From the NCBI GenBank assembly GCA_021772295.1, contig JAJFMG010000110.1, forward strand, positions 1-6,074: a stretch of DNA of 6,074 nt, read 5' to 3'. Every line of letters starts with the position of its first letter. The stretch's first letter is position 1. The translations under genes and the position numbers were made by a program. This document shows positions 1 through 6,074 of the stretch, one piece after another. A model generated the notes under the pieces. It worked only from the letters and a program-made list of their open reading frames with translations. It was not told the origin of the DNA and did no database searches. The DNA is from Chlamydiota bacterium. GTDB lineage: Bacteria; Chlamydiota; Chlamydiia; Chlamydiales; Simkaniaceae.

Positions 1-8
1 AAAAGTTT

Positions 9-2390
9 ATGTTAGTGTCCCTTTCCTGGCTTAAAGAGTGGATTCAGTTAGATCTTAGTGACGAAGAGATTGGGGATACACTGACACTTGCGGGTCTTGA
101 AGTTGATAAGATTGAAAAAACTCCTTTGTCTTTTAGTGGCATTGTAGTTGGCGAAGTTGTAGAAACAAAAAAACACCCAAATGCAGATCAGCTCAAAGTG
201 GCAACTGTCACAGATGGAATCGATCATTTTCAAGTAGTTTGCGGTGCGTCTAATTGTAAGCTTGGCATGAAAACAGCTTTTGCAAAAATAAATGCCACAA
301 TCACTGACAAATCAGGAAAAACTCATAAGATTAAAAAGGGGAAACTAAGAGGAGTTGAATCCTTTGGTATGCTTTGCTCAGAAGCTGAGCTCGGGCTTTC
401 GGAAGAAAATGAGGGCATCATGAGCCTAGATTTTTCACTTCAGAATGGCACACTATTAAACACTATTTATGAAGATACCATTTTTGAAATTTCTCTTACT
501 CCAAACCTCGGACATTGCACCAGCGTACAAGGGATTGCAAGAGAGCTTTCTTCTCTTTTAAATCTTCCAATTACTCCTCCACAGATTTTTGAACATGACG
601 ATACGTCTTCTAATATTTCAGCGCATCTTTCGGTCAAGCTAGAGCAAAAAGAAAGCTGTAAACGCTATCTTTGTTCCATTATTAAAGACGTGAAGATACA
701 AGATTCACCTCAGTGGCTTAAGAAGAAACTTGCGGCGGTAAACATCAGATCGATTAACAATATCGTAGATATTACTAACTACGTGATGCTTGAAATGGGA
801 CAACCTCTTCATGCTTTTGACTTAGAGACGATTGAGGGAAATCAAATCATCATTCGAGATGCTAAAGATAATGAAATCATCACAACTCTAGATGGAAAAA
901 CAAGAGAACTCAGTGAAGGTCTTTTGATCATTGCTGATGCAAAAAAACCAATTGCAGTAGCTGGCGTTATGGGGGGTGAAAATTCAGAGGTAAAAGAAAG
1001 TACTACGACAGTTGTTTTAGAATCTGCCTATTTTGATCCAAGCGCTGTTAGAAGATCTAGCAAAAAACTTCATCTAAGATCTGACTCTTCTTCCCGTTTT
1101 GAAAAAAACATTGATCCACTTGGCTGCAAAAAAGCAATTTTAAGAGCTACTGATCTCATTGTTAAACTTGCATGTGGTACTCATGTTTCTGGCATCATCG
1201 ATGAAAATTATTTACCTAAAGAAAAAAAACAAATTGTTTTTCGAAGTTCACAAGTCAAGAAAATCCTTGGACTAAATCTCAGCTCATCTGAGATAGAAAC
1301 ACTCCTACTAAGACTTGAAATGAGGATTATATCAAAAGAAGCGGACTCTTTTACACTCTGCCCACCAAGTTATCGAAATGACATTACAACTGAAATCGAT
1401 ATAGTGGAAGAAATTGCACGATTATATGGGTATAATAATATTCCCCTCTCACACCCTAAAGTTGCAAACTCCACCATAGCGCACTCTCCAATTTATCTTT
1501 TAGAAAATAAAGTTCGGAGCAAACTCATTGGCTCTAACCTTCAGGAATTTATCACATGTGATTTAATAAGCCCTAAACTTGCATCTCTAATAGCTAGTGA
1601 CTCAATCTTTGCGGCTAATCCTATCAAGGTTTTAAAACCAAGTTCTGTAGATCAATCCATTCTTAGAACCTCTCTTTTGCCAGGCATGCTACAATGCATC
1701 AAGCATAACCAGGACCATAAAAACACCAATATTCATGCTTTTGAACTTGGACGTATCCATTTTAAAGAAGGAAGTGAATTCAAAGAGCGCGAAGTTGTCT
1801 CCATTATTTTAATAGGTTCAAAAGATCTACCGAATTGGAAAACAAAAGCAAAGCCTGTTGATTTCTTTGATCTCAAAGGATTACTTGAAAATTTCCTAAG
1901 TGCACTTCATATACCAAGCCCTACTTTTTCTCCTTCGACTTTAAGCTCTCTTCACCCTCAAAAACAGGCAAGTATAAAGGCTGGAAATATCAGCCTTGGA
2001 TCTTTTGGAGAAGTGCACCCTCAAATCATTAAAGAACTAGGAATCAACGAAAGTGTTTATTTCGCTGAAATTGATCTTATTGATATAATGCAATCTCAGA
2101 AAAAACATTTGCACATGAAAGCTTTATCTGAATACCCTGGTTCAGAAAGAGATTGGACAAAAACTTTTTCTAGAAAAATTTCTTATGGAAGTATTCTCAA
2201 AAAAATCGAGCAAATTCCATCTAAAATTCTCAAAAAGGTCTCTCTTCTAGATATCTATCAGAGTGAAAAATTAGGTCATGACAAACAAAATATTACGTTG
2301 CGATTCTATTACGAACATGACAATAAGACACTCGATTATAACGATGTAGAAAAAGAGCATTCTCGGATACTTGAAAAACTTAACTTCTAG
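9..2390 (+). CDS. pheT: Phenylalanine--tRNA ligase beta subunit
   Basis: This is the beta chain of the cytoplasmic alpha2-beta2 enzyme that charges tRNA(Phe) with phenylalanine. The alpha chain (pheS) is not in the window. At 793 residues it has the usual bacterial full length, and the start MLVSLSWLKEW matches the family's standard N-terminus. Domains in order: an N-terminal part, then an EMAP/OB-type tRNA-binding domain at about 40-150 (HPNADQLKVATV at 56-67, VVCGASN at 76-82, KLRGVESFGMLCSEAELGL at 112-130). Next is the B3/B4 domain at about 205-395 (INNIVDITNYVMLEMGQPLH from 249, RSDSSSRFEKNIDP at 357-370), which in this family carries editing of Tyr-tRNA(Phe). B5 lies at about 405-480 (PPSYRNDITTEIDIVEEIAR at 452-471, then LYGYNNIP). 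The catalytic-like core is at about 480-690 (ILRTSLLPGML at 551-561, FELGRIHF at 578-585). The C-terminal FDX-ACB anticodon-binding domain is at about 700-793. Only eight bases precede the start, so its ribosome-binding site and any operon partner are not visible. The 3' end overlaps the convergent gene by 11 bp. Confidence 0.98.
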   Translation: MLVSLSWLKEWIQLDLSDEEIGDTLTLAGLEVDKIEKTPLSFSGIVVGEVVETKKHPNADQLKVATVTDGIDHFQVVCGASNCKLGMKTAFAKINATITDKSGKTHKIKKGKLRGVESFGMLCSEAELGLSEENEGIMSLDFSLQNGTLLNTIYEDTIFEISLTPNLGHCTSVQGIARELSSLLNLPITPPQIFEHDDTSSNISAHLSVKLEQKESCKRYLCSIIKDVKIQDSPQWLKKKLAAVNIRSINNIVDITNYVMLEMGQPLHAFDLETIEGNQIIIRDAKDNEIITTLDGKTRELSEGLLIIADAKKPIAVAGVMGGENSEVKESTTTVVLESAYFDPSAVRRSSKKLHLRSDSSSRFEKNIDPLGCKKAILRATDLIVKLACGTHVSGIIDENYLPKEKKQIVFRSSQVKKILGLNLSSSEIETLLLRLEMRIISKEADSFTLCPPSYRNDITTEIDIVEEIARLYGYNNIPLSHPKVANSTIAHSPIYLLENKVRSKLIGSNLQEFITCDLISPKLASLIASDSIFAANPIKVLKPSSVDQSILRTSLLPGMLQCIKHNQDHKNTNIHAFELGRIHFKEGSEFKEREVVSIILIGSKDLPNWKTKAKPVDFFDLKGLLENFLSALHIPSPTFSPSTLSSLHPQKQASIKAGNISLGSFGEVHPQIIKELGINESVYFAEIDLIDIMQSQKKHLHMKALSEYPGSERDWTKTFSRKISYGSILKKIEQIPSKILKKVSLLDIYQSEKLGHDKQNITLRFYYEHDNKTLDYNDVEKEHSRILEKLNF

Positions 2391-2871
2391 CAGCTCTAAC
2401 AACTGCGTCTGTTATGATTCCTGTTCCAATAATTCTAGCTCCTGGAATAGGAACTAGGCATACTAAGGCTCCACCAACAGCTTGATATATGGTTGATTTA
2501 TTCTTAAATTTATCTAAAAAACCTTTCTTTTTAGATTTACTTTTTACAAATGTAAACGAAGGATCAAAGTCAGCCAATAATGCCAGATTCAAATATGCAG
2601 GACTATTTGCCTTTATTTCACAGTACGTGTCTTCTAACGCAAGGAAAATATCTTCTTTTTGAATGATTATATCATATTCCGATTCTATTTCCTTCTTTAA
2701 GGCAATTAGAAATGTTTCTTTTTCGATGTCAGTTGCAAATTCATTGAGTAGCTCGAGACATGACTCCAAATCATAATTTTCTACACTTTCTAAAAAAGGC
2801 TCTTTTTCCCATGCCATTAACGAAGTAGTCAGTAAAATTCCAACTGCAAATCTTGAGAAGAGCTTATTCAT
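2380..2871 (-). CDS. Small exported protein of unknown function with C-terminal hydrophobic hairpin
   Basis: I do not recognise this 163-residue protein. I chose the ATG at 2869-2871 because a signal peptide begins there and GGTG lies five bases upstream (2877-2880 on this strand). The open frame extends to a GTG at 2908-2910, but that start would add 13 residues in front of the signal. Visible parts: a signal peptide at 1-20 (MNKLFSRFAVGILLTTSLMA, likely cut before WEKE); an acidic, probably helical domain at 22-90 with cysteines at 38 and 84; a basic linker at 110-126 (KSKSKKKGFLDKFKNKS); and a Gly-rich hydrophobic stretch at 130-160. The last is split by PIPGAR into two short lobes, like a membrane hairpin. 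It could be a periplasmic or membrane-anchored protein. The two-lobed tail faintly recalls chlamydial inclusion-membrane proteins, but it is short and those normally lack a Sec signal. It converges on pheT, overlapping it by 11 bp, and is divergent from the lipoprotein gene. The signal peptide and good start support a real gene; its function is unknown. Confidence 0.72.
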   Translation of the reverse strand: MNKLFSRFAVGILLTTSLMAWEKEPFLESVENYDLESCLELLNEFATDIEKETFLIALKKEIESEYDIIIQKEDIFLALEDTYCEIKANSPAYLNLALLADFDPSFTFVKSKSKKKGFLDKFKNKSTIYQAVGGALVCLVPIPGARIIGTGIITDAVVRAARS

Positions 2872-2876
2872 TAATA

Positions 2877-2880
2877 CACC
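2877..2880 (-). promoter_or_regulatory. Ribosome binding site of the small exported protein
   Basis: On the minus strand GGTG ends five bases before the ATG at 2869-2871. It can pair with CACC in the anti-Shine-Dalgarno tail. It supports this ATG over the upstream GTG at 2908-2910, which is preceded by AGTTTTCAAC with no purine-rich site. Confidence 0.45.
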
Positions 2881-2911
2881 ATGTGAGTTACAAATTTTTA
2901 GAAAATTCACG

Positions 2912-2942
2912 TTGAAAACTATTGGAAGAATCTACCTCTAAT
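2912..2942 (+). promoter_or_regulatory. Possible sigma70-type promoter for the lipoprotein gene
   Basis: TTGAAA (2912-2917) and TCTAAT (2937-2942) each match the -35 and -10 consensus at five of six bases. The 19-base spacer is longer than ideal. Transcription would begin near 2949 and give a leader of roughly 118 bases before the preferred start at 3067. In AT-rich DNA such matches arise by chance, so this is a candidate only. Confidence 0.3.
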
Positions 2943-3056
2943 CTGATTTTTGCAACAAATTTCTAAACATCGAACTCCTCGCAAAAAAAGGTTGAACAAA
3001 AGAGTGAATATACGCCATGTTAGGAAGATAGTATATGCTAACAAGAAATCTTGCAT

Positions 3057-3061
3057 GAGGT
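3057..3061 (+). promoter_or_regulatory. Shine-Dalgarno site deciding the lipoprotein start
   Basis: GAGGT lies five bases upstream of the GTG at 3067-3069, which is ideal spacing. It overlaps the alternative ATG at 3055-3057. That ATG has no comparable site upstream, so GTG is preferred. Confidence 0.6.
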
Positions 3062-3066
3062 TAATC

Positions 3067-4068
3067 GTGAAAAAATATTCCCCTTTCTTACTCGCCACTT
3101 TAGGTCTGATTACTTACGGATGTCAAAACTCCAAAGTAGCTCAAAATGATCACGTCATAACAAAACGATTTATCCACAAGTATGGGTACGATGTTTCCAA
3201 AGAGCAGTGGGATTCACAAGAATTCCCCGGCCAGGTAATTACCACACTAAAAAACGGAATCACAGTTACCGCAAATTATGAAGATGGTGTTTTACATGGA
3301 ATATCTCATTCTACGTTTCCTCTTTCTCAAACATTGGAATCAGAGAGCATCTATGAAAGAGGCGCATTAAAGAAAAAAACAACTTTCAATATTCGAGGGA
3401 TTCCCCTTTCTGAAGAAATCTACTTATCTGAAAATACTACAAAAACCACGAAATGGTATACAAACGGCACTCCCCTTTCTATTGAAACCTATAATGGTAA
3501 GCAACTCAAAGAAGCTGAATATTTCAGTACCAAGAATGAAGTGGAATATAAAGTATCTGACGGTTTTGGAACACGTGTTACTAAAACAGAAGATATGAAG
3601 CTTGCAATCAAAGAAACCATTGAAAATGGATATCCCACAAAAAGAGAGTCCTTTCATTCAAATGGTGTTCCTCACTCCATTACAAATTTCCAAAATGGAA
3701 TGCTTCATGGATCAAAGAAAGTATTTGCATCTTCAGGCGAACCAGTATTAGAAGAGCAATGGAAAAATAATCAACTTGATGGCTTGGCTACCTATTTCCA
3801 GAATGGTTATAAATATTTAGAGGTTCCTTACTCTGCAGGCAAAAAAAATGGAATGGAAAGACACTATGTTGACGGTGAACTTGTCATTGAAGAAACTCAA
3901 TATATAGATGGAGAAAAACACGGTCCATCTACTTTCTATTATGATGGCATGTCTAAAACACAGTGGTTTTACAATAATGCAAAAATCTCAAAAGCAAAAT
4001 ATGACAATCTAATTGAAAGAGAGAGAACAATTGCTATCATCAATGATAGATCGAAAGGCAAGTCCTGA
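3067..4068 (+). CDS. YwqK-like MORN-repeat lipoprotein
   Basis: From the GTG at 3067 this is a 333-residue protein with a lipoprotein-type signal peptide: MKK, hydrophobic YSPFLLATLGLITYG, then Cys19. The lipobox TYGC is non-canonical because -3 is Thr and -2 is Tyr. The open frame reaches back to a TTG at 2950, but that would put a Lys/Arg-rich stretch ahead of the signal, and a good GAGGT site favours GTG. The mature part contains degenerate MORN_2-type repeats of the form aromatic-x-x-G-x-x-x-G-x-x-x-x-[YF]: near 71-84 (YEDGVLHGISHSTF), 208-224 (FQNGMLHGSKKVF), 232-247 (WKNNQLDGLATYFQNG), 255-270 (YSAGKKNGMERHYVDG) and 279-294 (YIDGEKHGPSTFYYDG). This family is often labelled 'YwqK family antitoxin' by databases, but nothing here indicates an antitoxin. 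A repeat-built beta scaffold anchored in the envelope fits better. I recall a similar protein next to pheT in Chlamydia (CT476), so it is probably conserved backbone. TGA is followed at once by in-frame TAG, then a terminator. Confidence 0.88.
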   Translation: MKKYSPFLLATLGLITYGCQNSKVAQNDHVITKRFIHKYGYDVSKEQWDSQEFPGQVITTLKNGITVTANYEDGVLHGISHSTFPLSQTLESESIYERGALKKKTTFNIRGIPLSEEIYLSENTTKTTKWYTNGTPLSIETYNGKQLKEAEYFSTKNEVEYKVSDGFGTRVTKTEDMKLAIKETIENGYPTKRESFHSNGVPHSITNFQNGMLHGSKKVFASSGEPVLEEQWKNNQLDGLATYFQNGYKYLEVPYSAGKKNGMERHYVDGELVIEETQYIDGEKHGPSTFYYDGMSKTQWFYNNAKISKAKYDNLIERERTIAIINDRSKGKS

Positions 4069-4093
4069 TAGACTTTTTACTTTTATTTTTTCT

Positions 4094-4124
4094 AAAAGCT
4101 CAAGAAATTTCTTGAGCTTTTTTT
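4094..4124 (+). terminator. Rho-independent terminator after the lipoprotein gene
   Basis: A perfect inverted repeat has arms AAAAGCTCAAGAAA (4094-4107) and TTTCTTGAGCTTTT (4108-4121). The GC-containing core is AGCTCAAG/CTTGAGCT and a run of seven T follows at 4118-4124. It starts 25 bases after the TGA. Because the A and T tracts flank the stem symmetrically it could work on either strand, but no minus-strand gene ends here. It separates the lipoprotein gene from the glycosyltransferase pair, so the latter needs its own promoter. Confidence 0.92.
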
Positions 4125-4175
4125 GTCTTTGTTTAAAACTCAATAAATATTTTACGAGTATTATCCTGGAAGCAT

Positions 4176-4991
4176 ATGACAATCCTGTCCAATTATTACA
4201 AAAGATATTTGGCTTTGTTAACCCTAATTACGCTATCTTTTTCTTCAATTTCCTATACGAATCCTATTGAGACAGGAGAAAGTTTTATCGTGTGTTACCC
4301 CACTTGGATTGCAGGACAACTGGGCAATCAGTTATTTCCTGTCGCTGCAGCGTTAAGTCTTGGAATCGATTACGATGCAAAGGTATACTTTCCTTTTTTA
4401 ACAGAAAGAATACGGGCTAATGTTCCTACAAATCGAGAAATGGTCTTTTGGCGTCTAGACTCTTCTTATCCTCCTGTTGACCCTCTTTATTCCGTTAAGA
4501 AAATTGATCGAAATGACAGACCTGTTCTATATATCCAAAAAGGTGTAAATCCCAAATACAAAAAATATCCTGTAAATACAAGCCGTTTTAAAGGACTTAA
4601 AAAAACTTATTATCTTAGCAAATTCACTTCAAAAAAACCCTTTAAAAACGGTGTATTACTTGATATTCCTGCGTGGTCCGAAAAATATTTTGCCCACAAC
4701 AAAGACAAGATTATAAAGCTACTTGGCCCGTCACAAGAAATTTATGATGATCTATATTCAAGGTATGCGGAAATCATTGATCATCCTTGCAGTGTAGCAA
4801 TTCATGTACGAGCTCTTAGGAATCTACATAAAACCAATTACATCAATTTGGCTATTAAGAAGTTCCCTAAAGACGCTTTATTTATTGTTTGCTCTGACAA
4901 TATTGAAAAATGTAAACAGGAATTGAAAGGTCTTCGAAATAACATGGTTTTTATAGAACAGGAGCCTACTACAATGATTTTTATCTCATGA
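4176..4991 (+). CDS. GT11-like glycosyltransferase copy 1, N-terminal part (frameshifted)
   Basis: These 271 codons cover most of a glycosyltransferase of the GT11 (alpha-1,2-fucosyltransferase) type, which transfers fucose from GDP-fucose. The donor and acceptor here are unknown. The start ATG has a weak GGA five bases upstream. Residues 11-27 ([17 protein letters not shown]) form an N-terminal signal or membrane anchor, unlike the cytoplasmic characterised bacterial enzymes. The family hallmark GQLGNQLF is at 47-54. The region around 160-180 ([14 protein letters not shown]) is shared with copy 2. The motif that is normally HxRRGDY appears as HVR (210-212) followed by LHKTNY (217-222), so the Asp is replaced by Asn and the spacing is longer. 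CSDNIEKC at 239-246 matches the family's SDN segment. After Pro264 the frame is wrong: copy 2 reads [14 protein letters not shown], whereas this frame reads PTTMIFIS and then stops. One missing base near 4967/4968 explains this. With it restored, the gene would run to 5218 and encode 347 residues. As written, the product lacks the C-terminal SNSTFSWW motif and is probably inactive alone. Confidence 0.82.
   Translation: MTILSNYYKRYLALLTLITLSFSSISYTNPIETGESFIVCYPTWIAGQLGNQLFPVAAALSLGIDYDAKVYFPFLTERIRANVPTNREMVFWRLDSSYPPVDPLYSVKKIDRNDRPVLYIQKGVNPKYKKYPVNTSRFKGLKKTYYLSKFTSKKPFKNGVLLDIPAWSEKYFAHNKDKIIKLLGPSQEIYDDLYSRYAEIIDHPCSVAIHVRALRNLHKTNYINLAIKKFPKDALFIVCSDNIEKCKQELKGLRNNMVFIEQEPTTMIFIS
4965..4991 (+). 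other. Frameshift site and ATGA stop/start overlap in copy 1
   Basis: Copy 2 reads cca-tat-tac-aat-gat-ttt-tat here, while copy 1 reads cct-ac-tac-aat-gat-ttt-tat. One base, most likely a T, is missing between 4967 and 4968. The downstream DNA is nearly identical to copy 2 in the restored frame. The old frame ends at TGA 4989-4991, which overlaps ATG 4988-4990 as ATGA, so a ribosome could in principle restart into the C-terminal fragment. A T5 run at 4978-4982 would also allow a -1 slip into the right frame, but it would replace YYND by TTMI. Confidence 0.85.
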
Positions 4992-5218
4992 GTCTTTGTA
5001 AGCATAATATAGTATCAAATTCTACTTTTTCATGGTGGTCAGCAGATCTAAATAAAAACCCAAAAAAAATAGTGGTTGCACCAAAACACTACAGCTATCC
5101 CAATATTCATAATCCAGATCCCAAATTAAGATGGCTATGGCCTGAATCCTGGAAATTAATTGATGGCTATACTCAAAAGCCAGAAATAGCTAAAAAAAAT
5201 CCAAAATATAAATCATGA
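4988..5218 (+). CDS. GT11-like glycosyltransferase copy 1, C-terminal fragment
   Basis: These 76 codons are the detached C-terminus of copy 1. [20 protein letters not shown] (1-20) is the conserved GT11 C-terminal motif, usually written LMSxCxxxIIxNSSFSWW, which helps form the GDP-fucose site. [14 protein letters not shown] follows it, as in the family. The Lys-rich end ([12 protein letters not shown]) looks like an unconserved tail. The ATG overlaps the TGA of the upstream part as ATGA, but it is probably an internal Met codon rather than a native start: the equivalent position in copy 2 is Leu in [10 protein letters not shown], and there is no good ribosome-binding site. Taken alone this fragment has no catalytic domain. 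Annotate it together with 4176-4991 as a single broken gene, unless resequencing restores the missing base. Its TGA overlaps the start of copy 2. Confidence 0.8.
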   Translation: MSLCKHNIVSNSTFSWWSADLNKNPKKIVVAPKHYSYPNIHNPDPKLRWLWPESWKLIDGYTQKPEIAKKNPKYKS

Positions 5219-6074
5219 ACATTTCAAAAATGCATAAAAAATGCATTATACTCTTAGCATTCTTATTGACAATTCCAAGTATGTCATATGCAAAATCATT
5301 TAAATCAACGGAACGATTTATTGTATGTTATCCACCCTGGGTTGCAGGTCAACTTGGAAATCAATTATTTACTGTTGCAGCAGCGCTTAGTTTGAGTATT
5401 GATTACCAGGCAAAAGCATATTTTCCCTTCCTCTTAGATAGAGAAAGTGCAGGAGTTCCCACTAATCGGAAAAAAGTTTTTTGGCGCCTTGATCCAACAT
5501 ATCCTAGTAAAGACCCTCTTTATTCAATCACAAACGCCGTGTTTCAACCGGGAACCAAGTCTGACTTAAGTGAAACTATATACAGGCCTATGTTACAGAG
5601 AGGGCTCGATTTCAAATATAGAAAATACCCTGAAACAAAAAAACTTATTAGAAAAATTCCTAATAAAAGAGGACTTCTCGGTTCAAACTACAATATTTCC
5701 ACTTTTTTTGATTATGGCGTATTAATTGATATACCCGCATGGTCTGAAAAATATTTTGCTCATAACAAAAACAAAATTACATCTCTACTTGGACCTTCCA
5801 ACGAAATATTTGCAGATCTATCCTCGCGATATGAGTCCATATTAAACCATCCCTGCAGCGTTGGTGTTCACGTAAGAACTAGGAGGGGGCTACACAAAAC
5901 TAATTACTTTGAACTCGCAATGTCTCATTTTCCAGACGATGCTCTTTTTATAATTTGCTCTGATAATATTGAATTATGTAAAAAGCTCTTAAATCATAGG
6001 CATGAGAACATAATTTTTATTTCTGACGAACCATATTACAATGATTTTTATCTACTAAGTTTATGTAAGCACAA
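5215..6074 (+). CDS. GT11-like glycosyltransferase copy 2 (partial, runs off the right edge)
   Basis: This frame is open for 286 codons from the ATG at 5215 to the end of the window with no stop. It encodes a paralogue of copy 1 in the GT11/alpha-1,2-fucosyltransferase family. A clear Sec-type signal peptide occupies 1-26: basic [10 protein letters not shown], hydrophobic [13 protein letters not shown], then SYA, with cleavage likely before [10 protein letters not shown] lies at 45-52. Over residues 34-76 it matches copy 1 (36-78) at 34 of 43 positions. [15 protein letters not shown] at 171-185, [13 protein letters not shown] at 219-231 (in place of HxRRGDY), ICSDNIELC at 247-255 and [14 protein letters not shown] at 273-286 follow. 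The SNSTFSWW motif should come just past the window. Relative to copy 1 it carries about ten extra residues between 105 and 165. The ATG overlaps the copy 1 TGA (ATGA) and has no visible Shine-Dalgarno, which suggests translation coupled to copy 1. Codons differ at many silent sites from copy 1, so the duplication is not recent. The export signal points to action outside the cytoplasm; the substrate is unknown. Confidence 0.88.
   Translation, partial: MNISKMHKKCIILLAFLLTIPSMSYAKSFKSTERFIVCYPPWVAGQLGNQLFTVAAALSLSIDYQAKAYFPFLLDRESAGVPTNRKKVFWRLDPTYPSKDPLYSITNAVFQPGTKSDLSETIYRPMLQRGLDFKYRKYPETKKLIRKIPNKRGLLGSNYNISTFFDYGVLIDIPAWSEKYFAHNKNKITSLLGPSNEIFADLSSRYESILNHPCSVGVHVRTRRGLHKTNYFELAMSHFPDDALFIICSDNIELCKKLLNHRHENIIFISDEPYYNDFYLLSLCKH

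Larger units (their letters stand above)
4176..6074 (+). repeat. Tandem gene duplication of a GT11-like glycosyltransferase
   Basis: Units 4176-5218 and 5215-6074 (second incomplete) are direct, head-to-tail paralogues at protein level, overlapping by four bases. The DNA has drifted at silent positions. The signal-peptide sequences and the stretch after DPLYS are the least conserved parts, while the [18 protein letters not shown] and NDFYL segments are the best kept. Confidence 0.85.

Noticed and set aside
48..233. 61-codon minus-strand open frame
   Set aside because: It lies wholly inside the tRNA-binding domain of pheT, has a low-complexity Phe/Cys-rich product and no ribosome site.
2908..2910. 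GTG as start of the minus-strand exported protein
   Set aside because: It would put 13 residues ahead of a normal signal peptide and lacks a ribosome site, whereas the ATG at 2869 has GGTG at good spacing.
3424..3657. 77-codon minus-strand open frame
   Set aside because: It is antisense to the well-supported repeat lipoprotein; its Phe/Ile-rich product is a by-product of the A-rich coding strand.
4129..4164. Promoter for the glycosyltransferase pair (TTGTTT at 4129-4134, TATTAT at 4159-4164)
   Set aside because: A promoter is expected after the terminator, but these boxes are 24 bases apart and the -10-like box would start transcription only about five bases before the ATG. No better-spaced pair was found.
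4013..4270. 85-codon plus-strand open frame spanning the terminator
   Set aside because: It overlaps the end of the lipoprotein gene, reads through the terminator hairpin and enters the glycosyltransferase in another frame; the product resembles nothing.
4976..4991. Programmed -1 frameshifting in copy 1
   Set aside because: The T5 run permits a slip, but there is no proper slippery heptamer or obvious stimulatory hairpin, and the product would have TTMI where copy 2 has YYND. A single-base deletion or sequencing error fits better.

Overview
This AT-rich window most likely comes from a member of the Chlamydiae, probably an environmental (amoeba- or animal-associated) lineage rather than Chlamydia itself. 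That is an inference. It rests on a bacterial pheT followed closely by a lipoprotein with YwqK/MORN-type repeats, an arrangement I recall from Chlamydia (the pheT-CT476 neighbourhood), on the low GC content and on the protein style. No rRNA or other taxonomic marker is present.

Layout: (1) Positions 9-2390, plus strand, hold a complete pheT, the beta subunit of phenylalanyl-tRNA synthetase. (2) Positions 2380-2871, minus strand, hold a small, unrecognised exported protein whose 3' end overlaps pheT tail to tail by 11 bp. (3) After a divergent gap of about 195 bp, positions 3067-4068, plus strand, encode a lipoprotein with MORN_2-like repeats. It ends in tandem stops and a strong intrinsic terminator (4094-4124). 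(4) Positions 4176-6074, plus strand, hold two tandem paralogues of a GT11-like (alpha-1,2-fucosyltransferase family) glycosyltransferase. Copy 1 (4176-5218) is split by a one-base frameshift near 4967/4968. Copy 2 (5215-6074) is intact as far as the window shows and runs off the right edge.

The conserved part (pheT and the lipoprotein gene) looks like ordinary chromosome backbone. The accessory part is the GT11-like pair. Both copies carry an N-terminal hydrophobic signal or anchor segment, which is unusual because characterised bacterial GT11 enzymes are cytoplasmic. They share a subfamily signature ([24 protein letters not shown] followed by LHKTNY, and YYNDFYL in copy 2) in which the usual HxRRGDY motif is rewritten. 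The reading frames are chained by two ATGA stop/start overlaps (4988-4991 and 5215-5218), which suggests translational coupling. Exported glycosyltransferases of this kind could modify envelope or host glycans, but that role is inference only.
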